This document shows, piece by piece, positions 39,136 to 47,581 of a DNA stretch of 64,000 bases. This stretch comes from Rhizobium sp. BK196 (GTDB lineage Bacteria > Pseudomonadota > Alphaproteobacteria > Rhizobiales > Rhizobiaceae): positions 372,001 to 436,000 of the forward strand of contig NZ_JACHZB010000002.1 in NCBI RefSeq assembly GCF_014193255.1. The letters are read 5' to 3'. Every line of letters begins with the position of its first letter. Positions within the stretch are counted from its first letter, which is position 1. Position numbers and translations under genes: made by a program. Below the pieces are notes generated by a model. That model saw only the letters and a program-made list of their open reading frames with translations. It did not search any database and was not told where the DNA came from.

Positions 39136-39924
39136 GTGTCCGACATCTCTCTGAACGCACCAAAACTATTCGATCTCAGCGGCCAGGTCGCCATCGTAAC
39201 CGGCGCCGGCAGCGGCATCGGGCAGAGGATCGCCATCGGTCTCGCCCAGTGTGGTGCTGACGTGGCACTGCTCGATCGCCGTACCGATGACGGCCTTGCC
39301 AATACCGCCAGCCATATCCGGGCCGCCGGCCGCCGTTCGGTCGAAATTGCTGCTGATGTCACCAGCAAGGGGTCTCTGGCGGATGCCGTCGCCCGGACGG
39401 AAGCCGATCTCGGTGCTCTCTCGCTTGCCGTCAATGCGGCCGGAATCGCCAACGCCAATCCCGCCGAGGAGATGGAAGAGGACCAGTATCAGACGCTGAT
39501 GGACATCAACCTGAAGGGTGTCTTCCTGTCTTGCCAGGCCGAAGCGCGGGCGATGTTGAAGAATGGCCGCGGGTCTATCGTCAACATCGCCTCCATGTCG
39601 GGCGTAATCGTCAATCGCGGTTTGAGCCAGGCCCATTACAATGCCTCGAAAGCGGGCGTGATCCATATGTCGAAGTCGTTCGCCATGGAGTGGGTCGGGC
39701 GCGGCATCCGCGTCAACACGATTTCGCCGGGCTATACCGCAACGCCGATGAACACCCGGCCGGAGATGGTACATCAGACCAAGCTCTTCGAAGAGCAGAC
39801 GCCGATGCAGCGCATGGCCGGTGTCGATGAGATGGTCGGTCCGGCGGTCTTCCTGCTGTCGAATGCCGCAAGTTTCGTGACGGGCGTCGATCTGCTCGTC
39901 GACGGCGGCTTCTGCTGCTGGTGA
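39136..39924 (+). CDS. SDR-family polyol/sugar dehydrogenase
   Basis: A 262-residue classical SDR from GTG at 39136, preceded by AAAGGAAG. It has VTGAGSGIGQRIA for NAD(P) binding, NAAGIANANP, Ser in NIASMSG and HYNASKAGVIHMSKSFAMEW with catalytic Tyr and Lys. The layout is close to polyol dehydrogenases such as D-threitol or D-arabinitol dehydrogenases. It follows the importer by 22 bases and so probably oxidises the imported polyol to a ketose for the FGGY kinase. Substrate unknown. Confidence 0.88.
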   Translation: MSDISLNAPKLFDLSGQVAIVTGAGSGIGQRIAIGLAQCGADVALLDRRTDDGLANTASHIRAAGRRSVEIAADVTSKGSLADAVARTEADLGALSLAVNAAGIANANPAEEMEEDQYQTLMDINLKGVFLSCQAEARAMLKNGRGSIVNIASMSGVIVNRGLSQAHYNASKAGVIHMSKSFAMEWVGRGIRVNTISPGYTATPMNTRPEMVHQTKLFEEQTPMQRMAGVDEMVGPAVFLLSNAASFVTGVDLLVDGGFCCW

Positions 39925-39928
39925 TACG

Positions 39929-40666
39929 ATGCGCAAACTGATCGCAGGCAACTGGAAAATGAACGGTCTCATCTCCTCCCAAGCTGAGATCGAGGCGCTG
40001 AAGGGACTAACGGGCAGTGCGACGTGCGATATCGTTGTCTGCCCGCCCCTCACGCTGATTGATCGCGCAGTGGAGCGGGTCAAGGGGTCGAACCTGGCCA
40101 TCGGCGCACAGGATTGCCATGCGCAGCAGTCAGGCGCCCATACGGGCGATGTCTCTGCTGAAATGCTCGCCGATATCGGCGCGCGCTATGTCATTCTCGG
40201 CCATTCGGAGCGCCGTGTGTCTCACGGCGAAGATGATGAAATCGTCCGTGCAAAGGCGGTCGCCGCGCATCGTGCGGGCTTGATCGCGATCGTCTGCGTC
40301 GGTGAAACGCGGCACGAGCGTGATGAAGGGCGGGCGATCGGAGTTGTTGGCGGACAGCTGAGAGAATCTGTTCCCGAGGGAGCAACGAGCGCCAATCTCG
40401 TCATCGCCTACGAACCCGTATGGGCGATAGGAACCGGGCTGGTGCCGACCGACGAACAGATTGAGGAGGTCCATGCCGCGATCCGGCAGATGCTCGAAGA
40501 ACGGCTGGGCGATGACGGCCATTCGGTCAGGATCCTCTATGGCGGTTCAGTCAAGGCATCCAATGCCGCGGCTATATTCGGGCTTCGCAATGTGGATGGA
40601 GCGCTGGTCGGCGGTGCTTCGCTGAAGGCATCTGAATTTGCCGGGATCATTTCTGCAGCCGTTTGA
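39929..40666 (+). CDS. tpiA: Triosephosphate isomerase-family protein
   Basis: A 245-residue TIM barrel. The catalytic Lys is in AGNWKMN (K10), His in ILGHSERR, and Glu in AYEPVWAIGTG, all intact; the phosphate loop YGGSV is present. It interconverts dihydroxyacetone phosphate and glyceraldehyde-3-phosphate, or a longer sugar-phosphate analogue as in the erythritol pathway. It starts 4 bases after the SDR stop, so it is dedicated to this operon rather than being a lone glycolytic enzyme. A second copy elsewhere in the genome is expected. Confidence 0.88.
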   Translation: MRKLIAGNWKMNGLISSQAEIEALKGLTGSATCDIVVCPPLTLIDRAVERVKGSNLAIGAQDCHAQQSGAHTGDVSAEMLADIGARYVILGHSERRVSHGEDDEIVRAKAVAAHRAGLIAIVCVGETRHERDEGRAIGVVGGQLRESVPEGATSANLVIAYEPVWAIGTGLVPTDEQIEEVHAAIRQMLEERLGDDGHSVRILYGGSVKASNAAAIFGLRNVDGALVGGASLKASEFAGIISAAV

Positions 40667-40741
40667 AGTCTGAGTGAGGAGCCAAGTGTCGCCGGTTTGC
40701 AAAACGGCTCTCACGCGGGCTCCAGTGAAAGGATAAATGGA

Positions 40742-41524
40742 ATGCAACGCTTCGAAAACAAGACCGTGGTCATTACGGGTGCAAGCCGCGGTATCGGTGC
40801 GGCGATTGCCAAACGCTTTGCACGCGAGGGCGCCAATCTCGTGGTCTCCGCCAATGAGGAGAGCGTGCATACCGTTGCCGAACAGATCAAGACCGATGGC
40901 GGCAAAGCGATCTCCTTTGTTGGCGACGTCACCGACAAGGCAAGCGTCAAAGCTCTCTATGACGCCGCTGAGGAGGCGTTCGGCGCCGTCGACGTCTCAA
41001 TCCAGAATGCCGGTGTCATCACCATTGCTCGCATCGAGGATATGACCGAGGGCGAGTGGGACAAGGTCATGACGGTCAATACCAAGGGCGTGTTCCTCTG
41101 TGCCCAGGAAGCGATCGCCCGCATGCGCAAACATGGTCGCGGCGGACGTATCATCAACACGGCTTCCGGACAGGCGCGCGACGGCTTCATCTATACGCCG
41201 CATTATGCCGCCTCGAAGATGGGCGTCGTCGGCATCACCCAAAGCCTCGCCAAGGAAGTCGCGACCGATGATATCACCGTCAACGCCTTCTGCCCGGGCA
41301 TAATCGAAACCGACATGTGGGCCTATAATGACCAGGCATGGGGCAAGCTGCTCGGCAACTACGCGCCCGGCGAACTCATGAAAGAGTGGGTCGAAGGCAT
41401 CCCGATGAAGCGCGCCGGATCGGGCGAAGACGTCGCGGGCCTTGTCACTTTTCTTGCAAGCGATGACGCGGCCTATATCACCGGCCAGACCATCAATGTC
41501 GATGGCGGGCTGATCATGTCCTAG
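40742..41524 (+). CDS. Second SDR-family dehydrogenase of the sugar locus
   Basis: A 260-residue SDR starting MQRFENKTVVITGASRGIGA. Motifs NAGVITIAR, Ser in NTASGQARDG and HYAASKMGVVGITQSLAKE are intact. It ends with the usual TGQTINVDGGLIMS. AAGGA lies before the ATG at 40742. It differs clearly from the first SDR of the operon, so two oxidation or reduction steps, or two related substrates, may be handled. It is 75 bases downstream of tpiA on the same strand and may be in the same transcript. Substrate unknown. Confidence 0.88.
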   Translation: MQRFENKTVVITGASRGIGAAIAKRFAREGANLVVSANEESVHTVAEQIKTDGGKAISFVGDVTDKASVKALYDAAEEAFGAVDVSIQNAGVITIARIEDMTEGEWDKVMTVNTKGVFLCAQEAIARMRKHGRGGRIINTASGQARDGFIYTPHYAASKMGVVGITQSLAKEVATDDITVNAFCPGIIETDMWAYNDQAWGKLLGNYAPGELMKEWVEGIPMKRAGSGEDVAGLVTFLASDDAAYITGQTINVDGGLIMS

Positions 41525-41634
41525 CGCTGTTCGACAATAGGAAACGGTGCTTTCATCACCGGGAGGCAATTCTCGCGCGGCGATCTGCACCCAGCCTCTT
41601 GCAGAACAAGCCATTCGTCATTTACATAAGCAAT

Positions 41635-41771
41635 GTTCTCGGGGCGGGGTGCAATTCCCCACCGGCGGTATCGAGGCAACTCGGAGCCCGCGAGCGCCTT
41701 CGTGAAAGCGAAGGGTCAGCAGATCCGGTGAGATGCCGGAGCCGACGGTCACAGTCCGGATGGAAGAGAGC
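41635..41771 (+). ncRNA. FMN riboswitch (RFN element)
   Basis: The region carries the highly conserved RFN blocks: GGGGCGGGGTGCAATTCCCC, then ACCGGCGGTA, AGCCCGCGAGCG, GGTCAGCAGATCCGGTGAGA and CGACGGTCACAGTCCGGATG. The outer helix pairs GTTCTC (41635-41640) with GAGAGC (41766-41771). FMN riboswitches shut off riboflavin synthesis or uptake genes when FMN is abundant. It lies 120 bases before ribB. Confidence 0.95.
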
Positions 41772-41781
41772 AACGCAGAGG

Positions 41782-41804
41782 ACGCCGCTCGGCACGCGGC
41801 GTTT
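41782..41804 (+). terminator. Hairpin between the FMN riboswitch and ribB
   Basis: ACGCCGC (41782-41788) and GCGGCGT (41796-41802) form a 7-bp stem followed by TTT. It is well placed to be the expression platform that ends transcription when FMN binds the riboswitch, though sequestration of the ribB start is an alternative. Confidence 0.6.
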
Positions 41805-41892
41805 CATATGCTTGTTCGCCCAAGGGAAAATGGTGGCTTTTGACAGGCCATGAATGCCGCGCACTGCGGCTAACCCTTGAAAGGCAGAGAAG

Positions 41893-42519
41893 ATGGCAAT
41901 TTCCAAAATCGAAGATGCAATCGCCGCGATTGCGCGTGGCGAGATCGTGGTGGTCGTCGACGACCGCGATCGGGAAAACGAGGGCGACCTCATCATCGCA
42001 TCCGAAGCGATCACTCCCCAGGCGATCGCCTTCATGATGAATTATGCGCGCGGCCTCATCTGTGTGGCAATGGAAGGTGAGCGGTTGGACGAACTGCAGA
42101 TCCCGCAGATGGTCCCCAACAATACCGAACTCCTGAAGACGGCGTTCACCGTCTCGGTTGACTATATCCCGGAAACGACAACCGGTATTTCAGCTGCTGA
42201 CCGCGCCGCAACCGTTCGCGCGCTCATCGGCGAGGATTCCCGCCCTGAGGATTTTGCGCGGCCCGGTCATATCTTCCCGCTGCGTGCGCATCCGAACGGC
42301 GTGCTTTCTCGCCCCGGCCATACGGAGGCTGCTGTTGATCTCGCAAGACTTGCCGGTCTTTCGCCTTCGGGTGTCATCTGCGAAGTGGCCAATGATGATG
42401 GCACGATGGCGCGCCTGCCCGAGCTTGAGCGGTTTGCCGAGCGGCATGGCTTCCACCTGATCACCATCGAGGATCTCATCGCCTATCGGGGTGTGAGTGC
42501 GACTGGTAAGGCCGCCTAG
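41893..42519 (+). CDS. ribB: 3,4-dihydroxy-2-butanone-4-phosphate synthase
   Basis: A 208-residue stand-alone RibB with no GTP cyclohydrolase II domain. It starts MAISKIEDAIAAIARGEIVV and has the catalytic acidic loop VVVDDRDRENEGDLI, ISAADRAATVRAL, RPGHIFPLRAHPNGVLSRPG and GHTEAAVDLARLAG. It converts ribulose-5-phosphate to the four-carbon precursor of riboflavin. AAAGG precedes the ATG. It is controlled by the FMN riboswitch and is transcribed as a single gene ended by the hairpin at 42596. Confidence 0.94.
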   Translation: MAISKIEDAIAAIARGEIVVVVDDRDRENEGDLIIASEAITPQAIAFMMNYARGLICVAMEGERLDELQIPQMVPNNTELLKTAFTVSVDYIPETTTGISAADRAATVRALIGEDSRPEDFARPGHIFPLRAHPNGVLSRPGHTEAAVDLARLAGLSPSGVICEVANDDGTMARLPELERFAERHGFHLITIEDLIAYRGVSATGKAA

Positions 42520-42595
42520 CTTCCGATTGTGTGATCGGCGGCGAGGCGTCCGCGCTTTGTCATGAAATAAGCAGAGCGAGCTCTGTCGATTCAAA

Positions 42596-42619
42596 GAAGG
42601 CCCGATCATTCGGGCCTTC
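42596..42619. terminator. Terminator between convergent ribB and thuB
   Basis: GAAGGCCCGA and TCGGGCCTTC form a perfect 10-bp stem with a TCAT loop, flanked by AAAG on the left and GATGTTT on the right. It can serve transcription from both sides. Confidence 0.75.
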
Positions 42620-42636
42620 GATGTTTCACCAAGCCG

Positions 42637-43767
42637 TCAGACGACAAGTGCCAATGCCGGTCCCTGATCGTCGCCCTTGCTTTCCGGCTCCTGGCCGACC
42701 GTGCTCTCCGGGGTGTCAGCGGCCAGCAGATTGAACTCCCGACGTTCCTTCTCCGATACGATCGCGAGGTCGATGACCTTCTGCAGGTTGGCGGCATGGC
42801 GGAAGGTGGGATCGTCCTGCTTGCCGCTCCTGACCGCTTCGGCAAAGCGCTGATAGTTGGTCGGTACTGCCGGCACCTCGATATCACGCCAGGTGGCGCT
42901 TTCAATGTCGTCGCCGAGGCAGCCGCGAAGATCCGAGCCATCAGGACGATGGATGACCTCGAGACTGCCCTTCTCGCCATAGATGCGCAGCTTCAGCTCG
43001 TTGAGATGCCCGGTCGCCCAGCGGCTGGCATGGATAACTCCGAGCGCGCCATTGGCGAAATCGACCGACATGGTGAAGCTGTCATTGGCATCGAGCATGT
43101 ACTCGCCGATCTGCCCGCCCGGTGCCTTGTTGAAGGTCTTCAGCCGGGCGAAGACGTGATTGATATCGGTCGCAGCGCCATAGGCGGCGAAATCGAGGAT
43201 ATGGATACCGACATCGCCGAGCACGCCATTCGAACCGTGACCAGTGGAAAGACGCCATAACCAGCGCGATTCCGTGCGCCAGTCGCCCCAGGCGCGCGAC
43301 ACCAGCCAGCTCTGCAGATAAGAGGCCTCGACATGGCGGATCGTCCCGAGTTCGCCGGCAAGCACCATCTCGCGGGCGCGCTGCAGCGGTGCGACGTTGC
43401 GATAGGTGAGGTTGACCATGTTGATGACGCCGGCGGCTTCAGCTGCTTCCGTCATCTCGAGCGCGTGAGCATAGTTTTCCGCCAGCGGCTTTTCGCAGAA
43501 GACATGCTTGCCGGCCGCGATCAGAGCCAGGCTGGTTGCGTGATGAATACGGTCGGGCGTGACGTTTGTGGCGGCATCGAATTCACCCCAGGCGATCGCC
43601 TCGTCGAGCGTGCTGAAGCGTTTTTCGATGTTGAAATGATCGGCGAATTCATGGAGCCGGGTGCGATCCGTATCGACGGCGCCGACCACTTCAACACCAT
43701 CGATAGCGAGGAAGCCGGCGGCCTGGCTTTTGGCCATCATGCCTGTGCCAAGAACGAGTAGACGCAT
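42637..43767 (-). CDS. thuB: Gfo/Idh/MocA-family dehydrogenase ThuB
   Basis: A 376-residue oxidoreductase. The NAD(P)-binding fold starts MRLLVLGTGMMAKSQAAGF, and VFCEKPLAENY carries the conserved EKP Lys. The later fold is the usual Gfo/Idh/MocA sheet domain. In Sinorhizobium meliloti ThuA and ThuB convert trehalose and related disaccharides to 3-keto derivatives. GAGGAGG lies before the ATG. It is the last gene of the thu operon, 11 bases after thuA. Confidence 0.9.
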   Translation of the reverse strand: MRLLVLGTGMMAKSQAAGFLAIDGVEVVGAVDTDRTRLHEFADHFNIEKRFSTLDEAIAWGEFDAATNVTPDRIHHATSLALIAAGKHVFCEKPLAENYAHALEMTEAAEAAGVINMVNLTYRNVAPLQRAREMVLAGELGTIRHVEASYLQSWLVSRAWGDWRTESRWLWRLSTGHGSNGVLGDVGIHILDFAAYGAATDINHVFARLKTFNKAPGGQIGEYMLDANDSFTMSVDFANGALGVIHASRWATGHLNELKLRIYGEKGSLEVIHRPDGSDLRGCLGDDIESATWRDIEVPAVPTNYQRFAEAVRSGKQDDPTFRHAANLQKVIDLAIVSEKERREFNLLAADTPESTVGQEPESKGDDQGPALALVV

Positions 43768-43778
43768 TGCTATCCTCC

Positions 43779-44564
43779 TCAGCGGTAACCGGCTTCGCCG
43801 GCCTGATGCAGTCTCGGGCCGCGTTCGACGATCGGCTCCAGTGCTTTTTCTACCGGCACATTTGGAGCATCGCTGATGCTCTTCAATGCACCCTCGGGGT
43901 TATAGGCCCACTTCACGCCGTTGATCAGCACCTTCTGCACATTGGCGTCATGATAGGTCGGATAGGTCTCATGGCCGGGACGGAAATAGAAGATATTGCC
44001 CGCACCACGACGCCAGGTCAGACCCGAGCGGAATACTTCACCGCCCTGGAACCAGGAGATGAACACCGTTTCCAACGGCTCCGGCACCGAGAACTGCTCG
44101 CCGTACATTTCCTCGTTTTCCAGCTCGAAATGCTCACCGATGCCGGCGGCGATGGAATGGCGCTGGTTGATCGTCCACAGACGCTCGCGCTCGCCCGCCT
44201 CACGCCATTTCAGCGCGCAGGGCGTGCCCATCAGCCGCTTGAAGATCTTGGAGAAATGGCCGGAATGCAGCACCAAGAGGCCCATGCCTTCCCAGACCCG
44301 CCTGGCGACGCGCTCGACGACAACATCGGAGACGGCACCATGATCCTTGTGGCCCCACCAGGTCAGGACGTCGGTCTCGGCAAGCCGAGCTTCGGTGAGG
44401 CCATGTTCAGGTTCCTGCAGCGTCGCGGTGGTCGCCGAAATCGCCGGATCGGTGTTCAGCGCTTTGGCGATCGTGGTGTGCATGCCTTCAGGATAGATGC
44501 CCCGGACGATCTCATTGGTGGTCTCGTGGATGTTCTCTCCCCATACGACGGTGCGAATGGCCAT
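43779..44564 (-). CDS. thuA: ThuA family trehalose utilisation protein
   Basis: A 261-residue protein starting [20 protein letters not shown], with [38 protein letters not shown] and [21 protein letters not shown]. It is the defining ThuA family, with a glutamine-amidotransferase-like fold and conserved His residues in place of a Cys. It acts with ThuB on the imported disaccharide. It lies 75 bases after thuK and 11 bases before thuB on the same strand. Confidence 0.92.
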   Translation of the reverse strand: MAIRTVVWGENIHETTNEIVRGIYPEGMHTTIAKALNTDPAISATTATLQEPEHGLTEARLAETDVLTWWGHKDHGAVSDVVVERVARRVWEGMGLLVLHSGHFSKIFKRLMGTPCALKWREAGERERLWTINQRHSIAAGIGEHFELENEEMYGEQFSVPEPLETVFISWFQGGEVFRSGLTWRRGAGNIFYFRPGHETYPTYHDANVQKVLINGVKWAYNPEGALKSISDAPNVPVEKALEPIVERGPRLHQAGEAGYR

Positions 44565-44639
44565 GATATGCTCCTTTGCAGCAAGTAGCGGACCGGAACC
44601 GATGGGAAGCGGTCAGATCCTGTTTATTTGATGGGTTGT

Positions 44640-45668
44640 TCAGGCAGCGCCCTTGAAAGGAACCCTTTCGAGCGCGCGTCCGGATTGATCGAAGCGGTGA
44701 ATGCGGCCGTTGATCGGCGATACGCCCAATTGTTGGCCGGGCTGATGGCTGGACACGCCGGTCTCTCGAACGATGAGCGGCTCTGCGGAGCCGATGTCGA
44801 GATAGACGAAACTGTCCGAGCCAAGGATTTCGGAATGGATGACGGTACCGGTCCAAGCTGGGGCCTGATCGGCGAATTCGATATGTTCGGCCCTGACGCC
44901 GATCGTGTGGGCATTATGGGGTGCTGCAAACGGACCGGAGAGAAAGTTCATCTTGGGCGAGCCGATGAAACCGGCAACGAAGATCGAATTCGGGGTCTCG
45001 TAGAGTTCGATCGGCGTTCCCACCTGTTCGACGACGCCATCGCGAAGAACGCAGATACGATCGGCAAGCGTCATGGCCTCAACCTGATCGTGGGTGACAT
45101 AGATCATGGTCGTGTCATGCATGCCACGGTGAAGCTTGGCGATCTCCAACCTTGTGGCGACACGCAACGCAGCATCAAGGTTCGACAGCGGTTCATCGAA
45201 CAGGAAGACCTTGGGGTCACGAACGATGGCGCGGCCGATGGCGACGCGCTGGCGCTGACCGCCCGAAAGCTGGCGAGGCAGGCGCTCCAGATAGGGCGAG
45301 AGCTGCAACATGCCGGCTGCCTGTTCGACGCGCGCCTTGCATTCTTCCCTGGTTCGGCCGGAGAGTTTCATGCCGAAGGCCATATTTTCGTAGACGGTCA
45401 TATGTGGATAGAGCGCGTAGGACTGGAAGACCATCGCGATGCCGCGCTTCGACGGCGAAAGACGATTGACCGGCTGACCATCGAAGGAAAGCGTGCCTGA
45501 TGTTATGTCCTCCAGTCCCGAGATCAGGCGCAGCAAGGTGGACTTGCCGCAGCCGGAGGGACCGACGAAGACCATGAACTCGCCCTTGCGGATGTCCATG
45601 CTGACGCCCTTGATGACTTCGAATGCGCCGAAGCTCTTGCGGATATTGTCTAATCTAATTTGTGCCAT
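44640..45668 (-). CDS. thuK: Trehalose/maltose ABC transporter ATPase ThuK
   Basis: A 342-residue MalK-type ATPase. It has Walker A GPSGCGKSTLLRLISG, signature QLSGGQRQRVAIGRAI and Walker B VFLFDEPLSNLDA, plus a C-terminal regulatory OB-fold (about residues 240-342). It energises ThuFG for uptake of trehalose, maltose and sucrose. The stop lies in front of thuA, and thuG ends 12 bases upstream of its start. Confidence 0.93.
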   Translation of the reverse strand: MAQIRLDNIRKSFGAFEVIKGVSMDIRKGEFMVFVGPSGCGKSTLLRLISGLEDITSGTLSFDGQPVNRLSPSKRGIAMVFQSYALYPHMTVYENMAFGMKLSGRTREECKARVEQAAGMLQLSPYLERLPRQLSGGQRQRVAIGRAIVRDPKVFLFDEPLSNLDAALRVATRLEIAKLHRGMHDTTMIYVTHDQVEAMTLADRICVLRDGVVEQVGTPIELYETPNSIFVAGFIGSPKMNFLSGPFAAPHNAHTIGVRAEHIEFADQAPAWTGTVIHSEILGSDSFVYLDIGSAEPLIVRETGVSSHQPGQQLGVSPINGRIHRFDQSGRALERVPFKGAA

Positions 45669-45680
45669 GTCTCGCTTTCC

Positions 45681-46511
45681 TCAGCCTTTGACGCCGCCGG
45701 CCGTCAGCCCGGAAATGATCCGGCGTTGAAAAATAAGAACAAGGATGACGACGGGCACGGTGACGATGACCGATGCCGCCATGATATTGCCCCAGGGGAT
45801 TTCGAACTGACTGCCGCCCGAAAGCAGAGCGATTGCCACCGGCACCGTCCGTTGCGCATCCGACGAGGTGAAAGTCAGGGCGAACAGAAATTCATTCCAG
45901 GCGGTGATGAAGGCAAGCAGGCCTGTGGTGACAAGGGCCGGCCACATCAGCGGCATGAACACCTGCGTGATGATAACCCAGGAGGAGGCGCCGTCGACGA
46001 TGGCCGCTTCCTCGATCTCGATCGGCAGATCCCGCATGAAGGTCGTCAGCACCCAGACCGTGAAAGGCAGGGTGAAGATCATATAGGAGAAAATCAGCGC
46101 GAAAGGCGTATTGAAGATGCCGATCCAGCGGATGAGCTCGAAAAGCCCTGCCAGGACTGCGATCTGCGGAAACATCGATACGGACAGGATGGTGAGCATC
46201 AAAAGTGCCCGGCCCCGGAAATGCACGCGGGCAAGCGCGTAGGATGCGGTCACGGCGAGCAGCAGCGAGGCGGCGACCACGAGGCAGGCAATGAGCAGCG
46301 AATTGCCGAGGCTGCGGATAAAGCTGCCTGTGGTCAACACGCCGGTATAGTTTTCCAGTGAGATCGAGGTCGGCCAGTAGGTGACTTCGAAGAGGGCGGT
46401 CCCGGCTTTGAAGCTCGTCAGGATCGCATAGTAGAACGGGAAGACCGCGATGACGACGATGACGGCGACCAGCAGATAGAACAGGGTATTCTTGGTGGCT
46501 GTGAGCAGCAT
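45681..46511 (-). CDS. thuG: Trehalose/maltose ABC transporter permease ThuG
   Basis: A 276-residue MalG-type permease with six hydrophobic segments. It has the EAA-loop motif IEEAAIVDGASSWVIITQVFMPL near residues 175-195, which contacts the ATPase. The ATG at 46511 overlaps the thuF stop by one base (TGATG). The open frame reaches 13 codons further, but that stretch lies inside thuF. It forms the channel with ThuF. Confidence 0.93.
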   Translation of the reverse strand: MLLTATKNTLFYLLVAVIVVIAVFPFYYAILTSFKAGTALFEVTYWPTSISLENYTGVLTTGSFIRSLGNSLLIACLVVAASLLLAVTASYALARVHFRGRALLMLTILSVSMFPQIAVLAGLFELIRWIGIFNTPFALIFSYMIFTLPFTVWVLTTFMRDLPIEIEEAAIVDGASSWVIITQVFMPLMWPALVTTGLLAFITAWNEFLFALTFTSSDAQRTVPVAIALLSGGSQFEIPWGNIMAASVIVTVPVVILVLIFQRRIISGLTAGGVKG

Positions 46512-47497
46512 CAGCGTTCGCTCCCCCCGAGCCTGACGCGGCCGAGCCATATGTAGAGCACCGTGACCGACGCGATGATGAGAAACAGAACGGTGGAGGC
46601 GGTCGCGCCATAGGCGAACTTGTCGAAATCGAAAAGGTTTTCGCGCGCCATCACCGACATGGTTTTGGTCTGGGCGTTGTTCGGCGTCAGCACGTAGATC
46701 AGATCGAAGATGCGCATGGCATCGAGCATGCGGAAGATTACCGCGACCATGATCGCCGGGCGTATCAGTGGCAGGGTCAGCCGCCAGAATACTTTGATGG
46801 GATTGATGCCGTCGATCTTGGCGGCTTCGTAGATGTCGGCCGGAACCATCTGCAGGGCGGCGAGGATCAGCAAGGCCATGAAGGGCGTCGTCTTCCAGAC
46901 GTCGACGATCAACACGGCAATCATCGCTGTCTGAGGATCAGCGGTCCAGGCGATCTTCTGGCTGATCAGTCCGAGGCCGAGAAGCATGTCGTTCAGAATG
47001 CCGAACTGATCGTTGAGCATCCAGGCCCACATCTTGGCGGAGACGATGGTCGGGATCGCCCAGGGAATGAGGATGGCGGCGCGCACGATGCCGCGGCCAA
47101 CGAATTGCGCGTTCAACACTAGGGCGACGATGAGGCCGAGCGCGGTTTCGATCGTTACCGACAGCAGCGTGAATTTTGCCGTGTTCCAGACCGCGCCCCA
47201 CCAGGCGGGATCGGCCAGCAGTCCTCTATAGATCGTGCGGCCGCTCTTCAGGGTGACCCAGGAAAGATAGTTGTCGAAGCCGACGAACCGGGCATCGCCG
47301 AGATTCGTCAGCGACGCGTTGGTGAAGCTGAAATATATGGTACGAAACAGCGGCCAGCCGGCAACGATCGCCAGGATCAGCAGGGTCGGAGCTAGGAAGA
47401 TCCAGGCGGATCGCACACGTTCCGAGCGCAGATCCGAAGAGATTGCCTTCGTGTGCGCGCCTGTGCTCAAATTTTGGGAGACTGCAACTTCACTCAT
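46511..47497 (-). CDS. thuF: Trehalose/maltose ABC transporter permease ThuF
   Basis: A 328-residue MalF-type permease. An N-terminal cytosolic tail of about 30 residues precedes six membrane segments. The EAA motif is IYEAAKIDGINPIKVFWRL, and LLADPAWWGAVWNTAKFTLL opens the conserved core. It lies 84 bases downstream of thuE, separated by a hairpin, and overlaps thuG by one base. Confidence 0.93.
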   Translation of the reverse strand: MSEVAVSQNLSTGAHTKAISSDLRSERVRSAWIFLAPTLLILAIVAGWPLFRTIYFSFTNASLTNLGDARFVGFDNYLSWVTLKSGRTIYRGLLADPAWWGAVWNTAKFTLLSVTIETALGLIVALVLNAQFVGRGIVRAAILIPWAIPTIVSAKMWAWMLNDQFGILNDMLLGLGLISQKIAWTADPQTAMIAVLIVDVWKTTPFMALLILAALQMVPADIYEAAKIDGINPIKVFWRLTLPLIRPAIMVAVIFRMLDAMRIFDLIYVLTPNNAQTKTMSVMARENLFDFDKFAYGATASTVLFLIIASVTVLYIWLGRVRLGGSER

Positions 47498-47541
47498 GGA
47501 ATATCCGCTTCACGAGACAATCGACGACGGCGTTATCGGAA

Positions 47542-47572
47542 GCGGCAGCGGCGGGAGATCCGACGCTGCCGC
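47542..47572 (-). terminator. Intercistronic hairpin between thuE and thuF
   Basis: GCGGCAGCG (47542-47550) and CGCTGCCGC (47564-47572) form a perfect 9-bp stem just after the thuE stop, without a T-run. Like the hairpin after ugpB, it probably raises the amount of binding protein relative to permeases. Inference. Confidence 0.6.
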
Positions 47573-47581
47573 CTCGATTTG

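Noticed and set aside
37776-39458. Minus-strand frame of 560 codons
   Set aside because: It is antisense to the RbsA-like ATPase and SDR genes and has only His/Asp-rich shadow composition.
31090-41524. Calling the locus an erythritol (ery) operon
   Set aside because: It has a SorC regulator, an FGGY kinase and a TPI, but no EryB- or EryC-type enzyme, no RpiB-type isomerase, and an added split transketolase.
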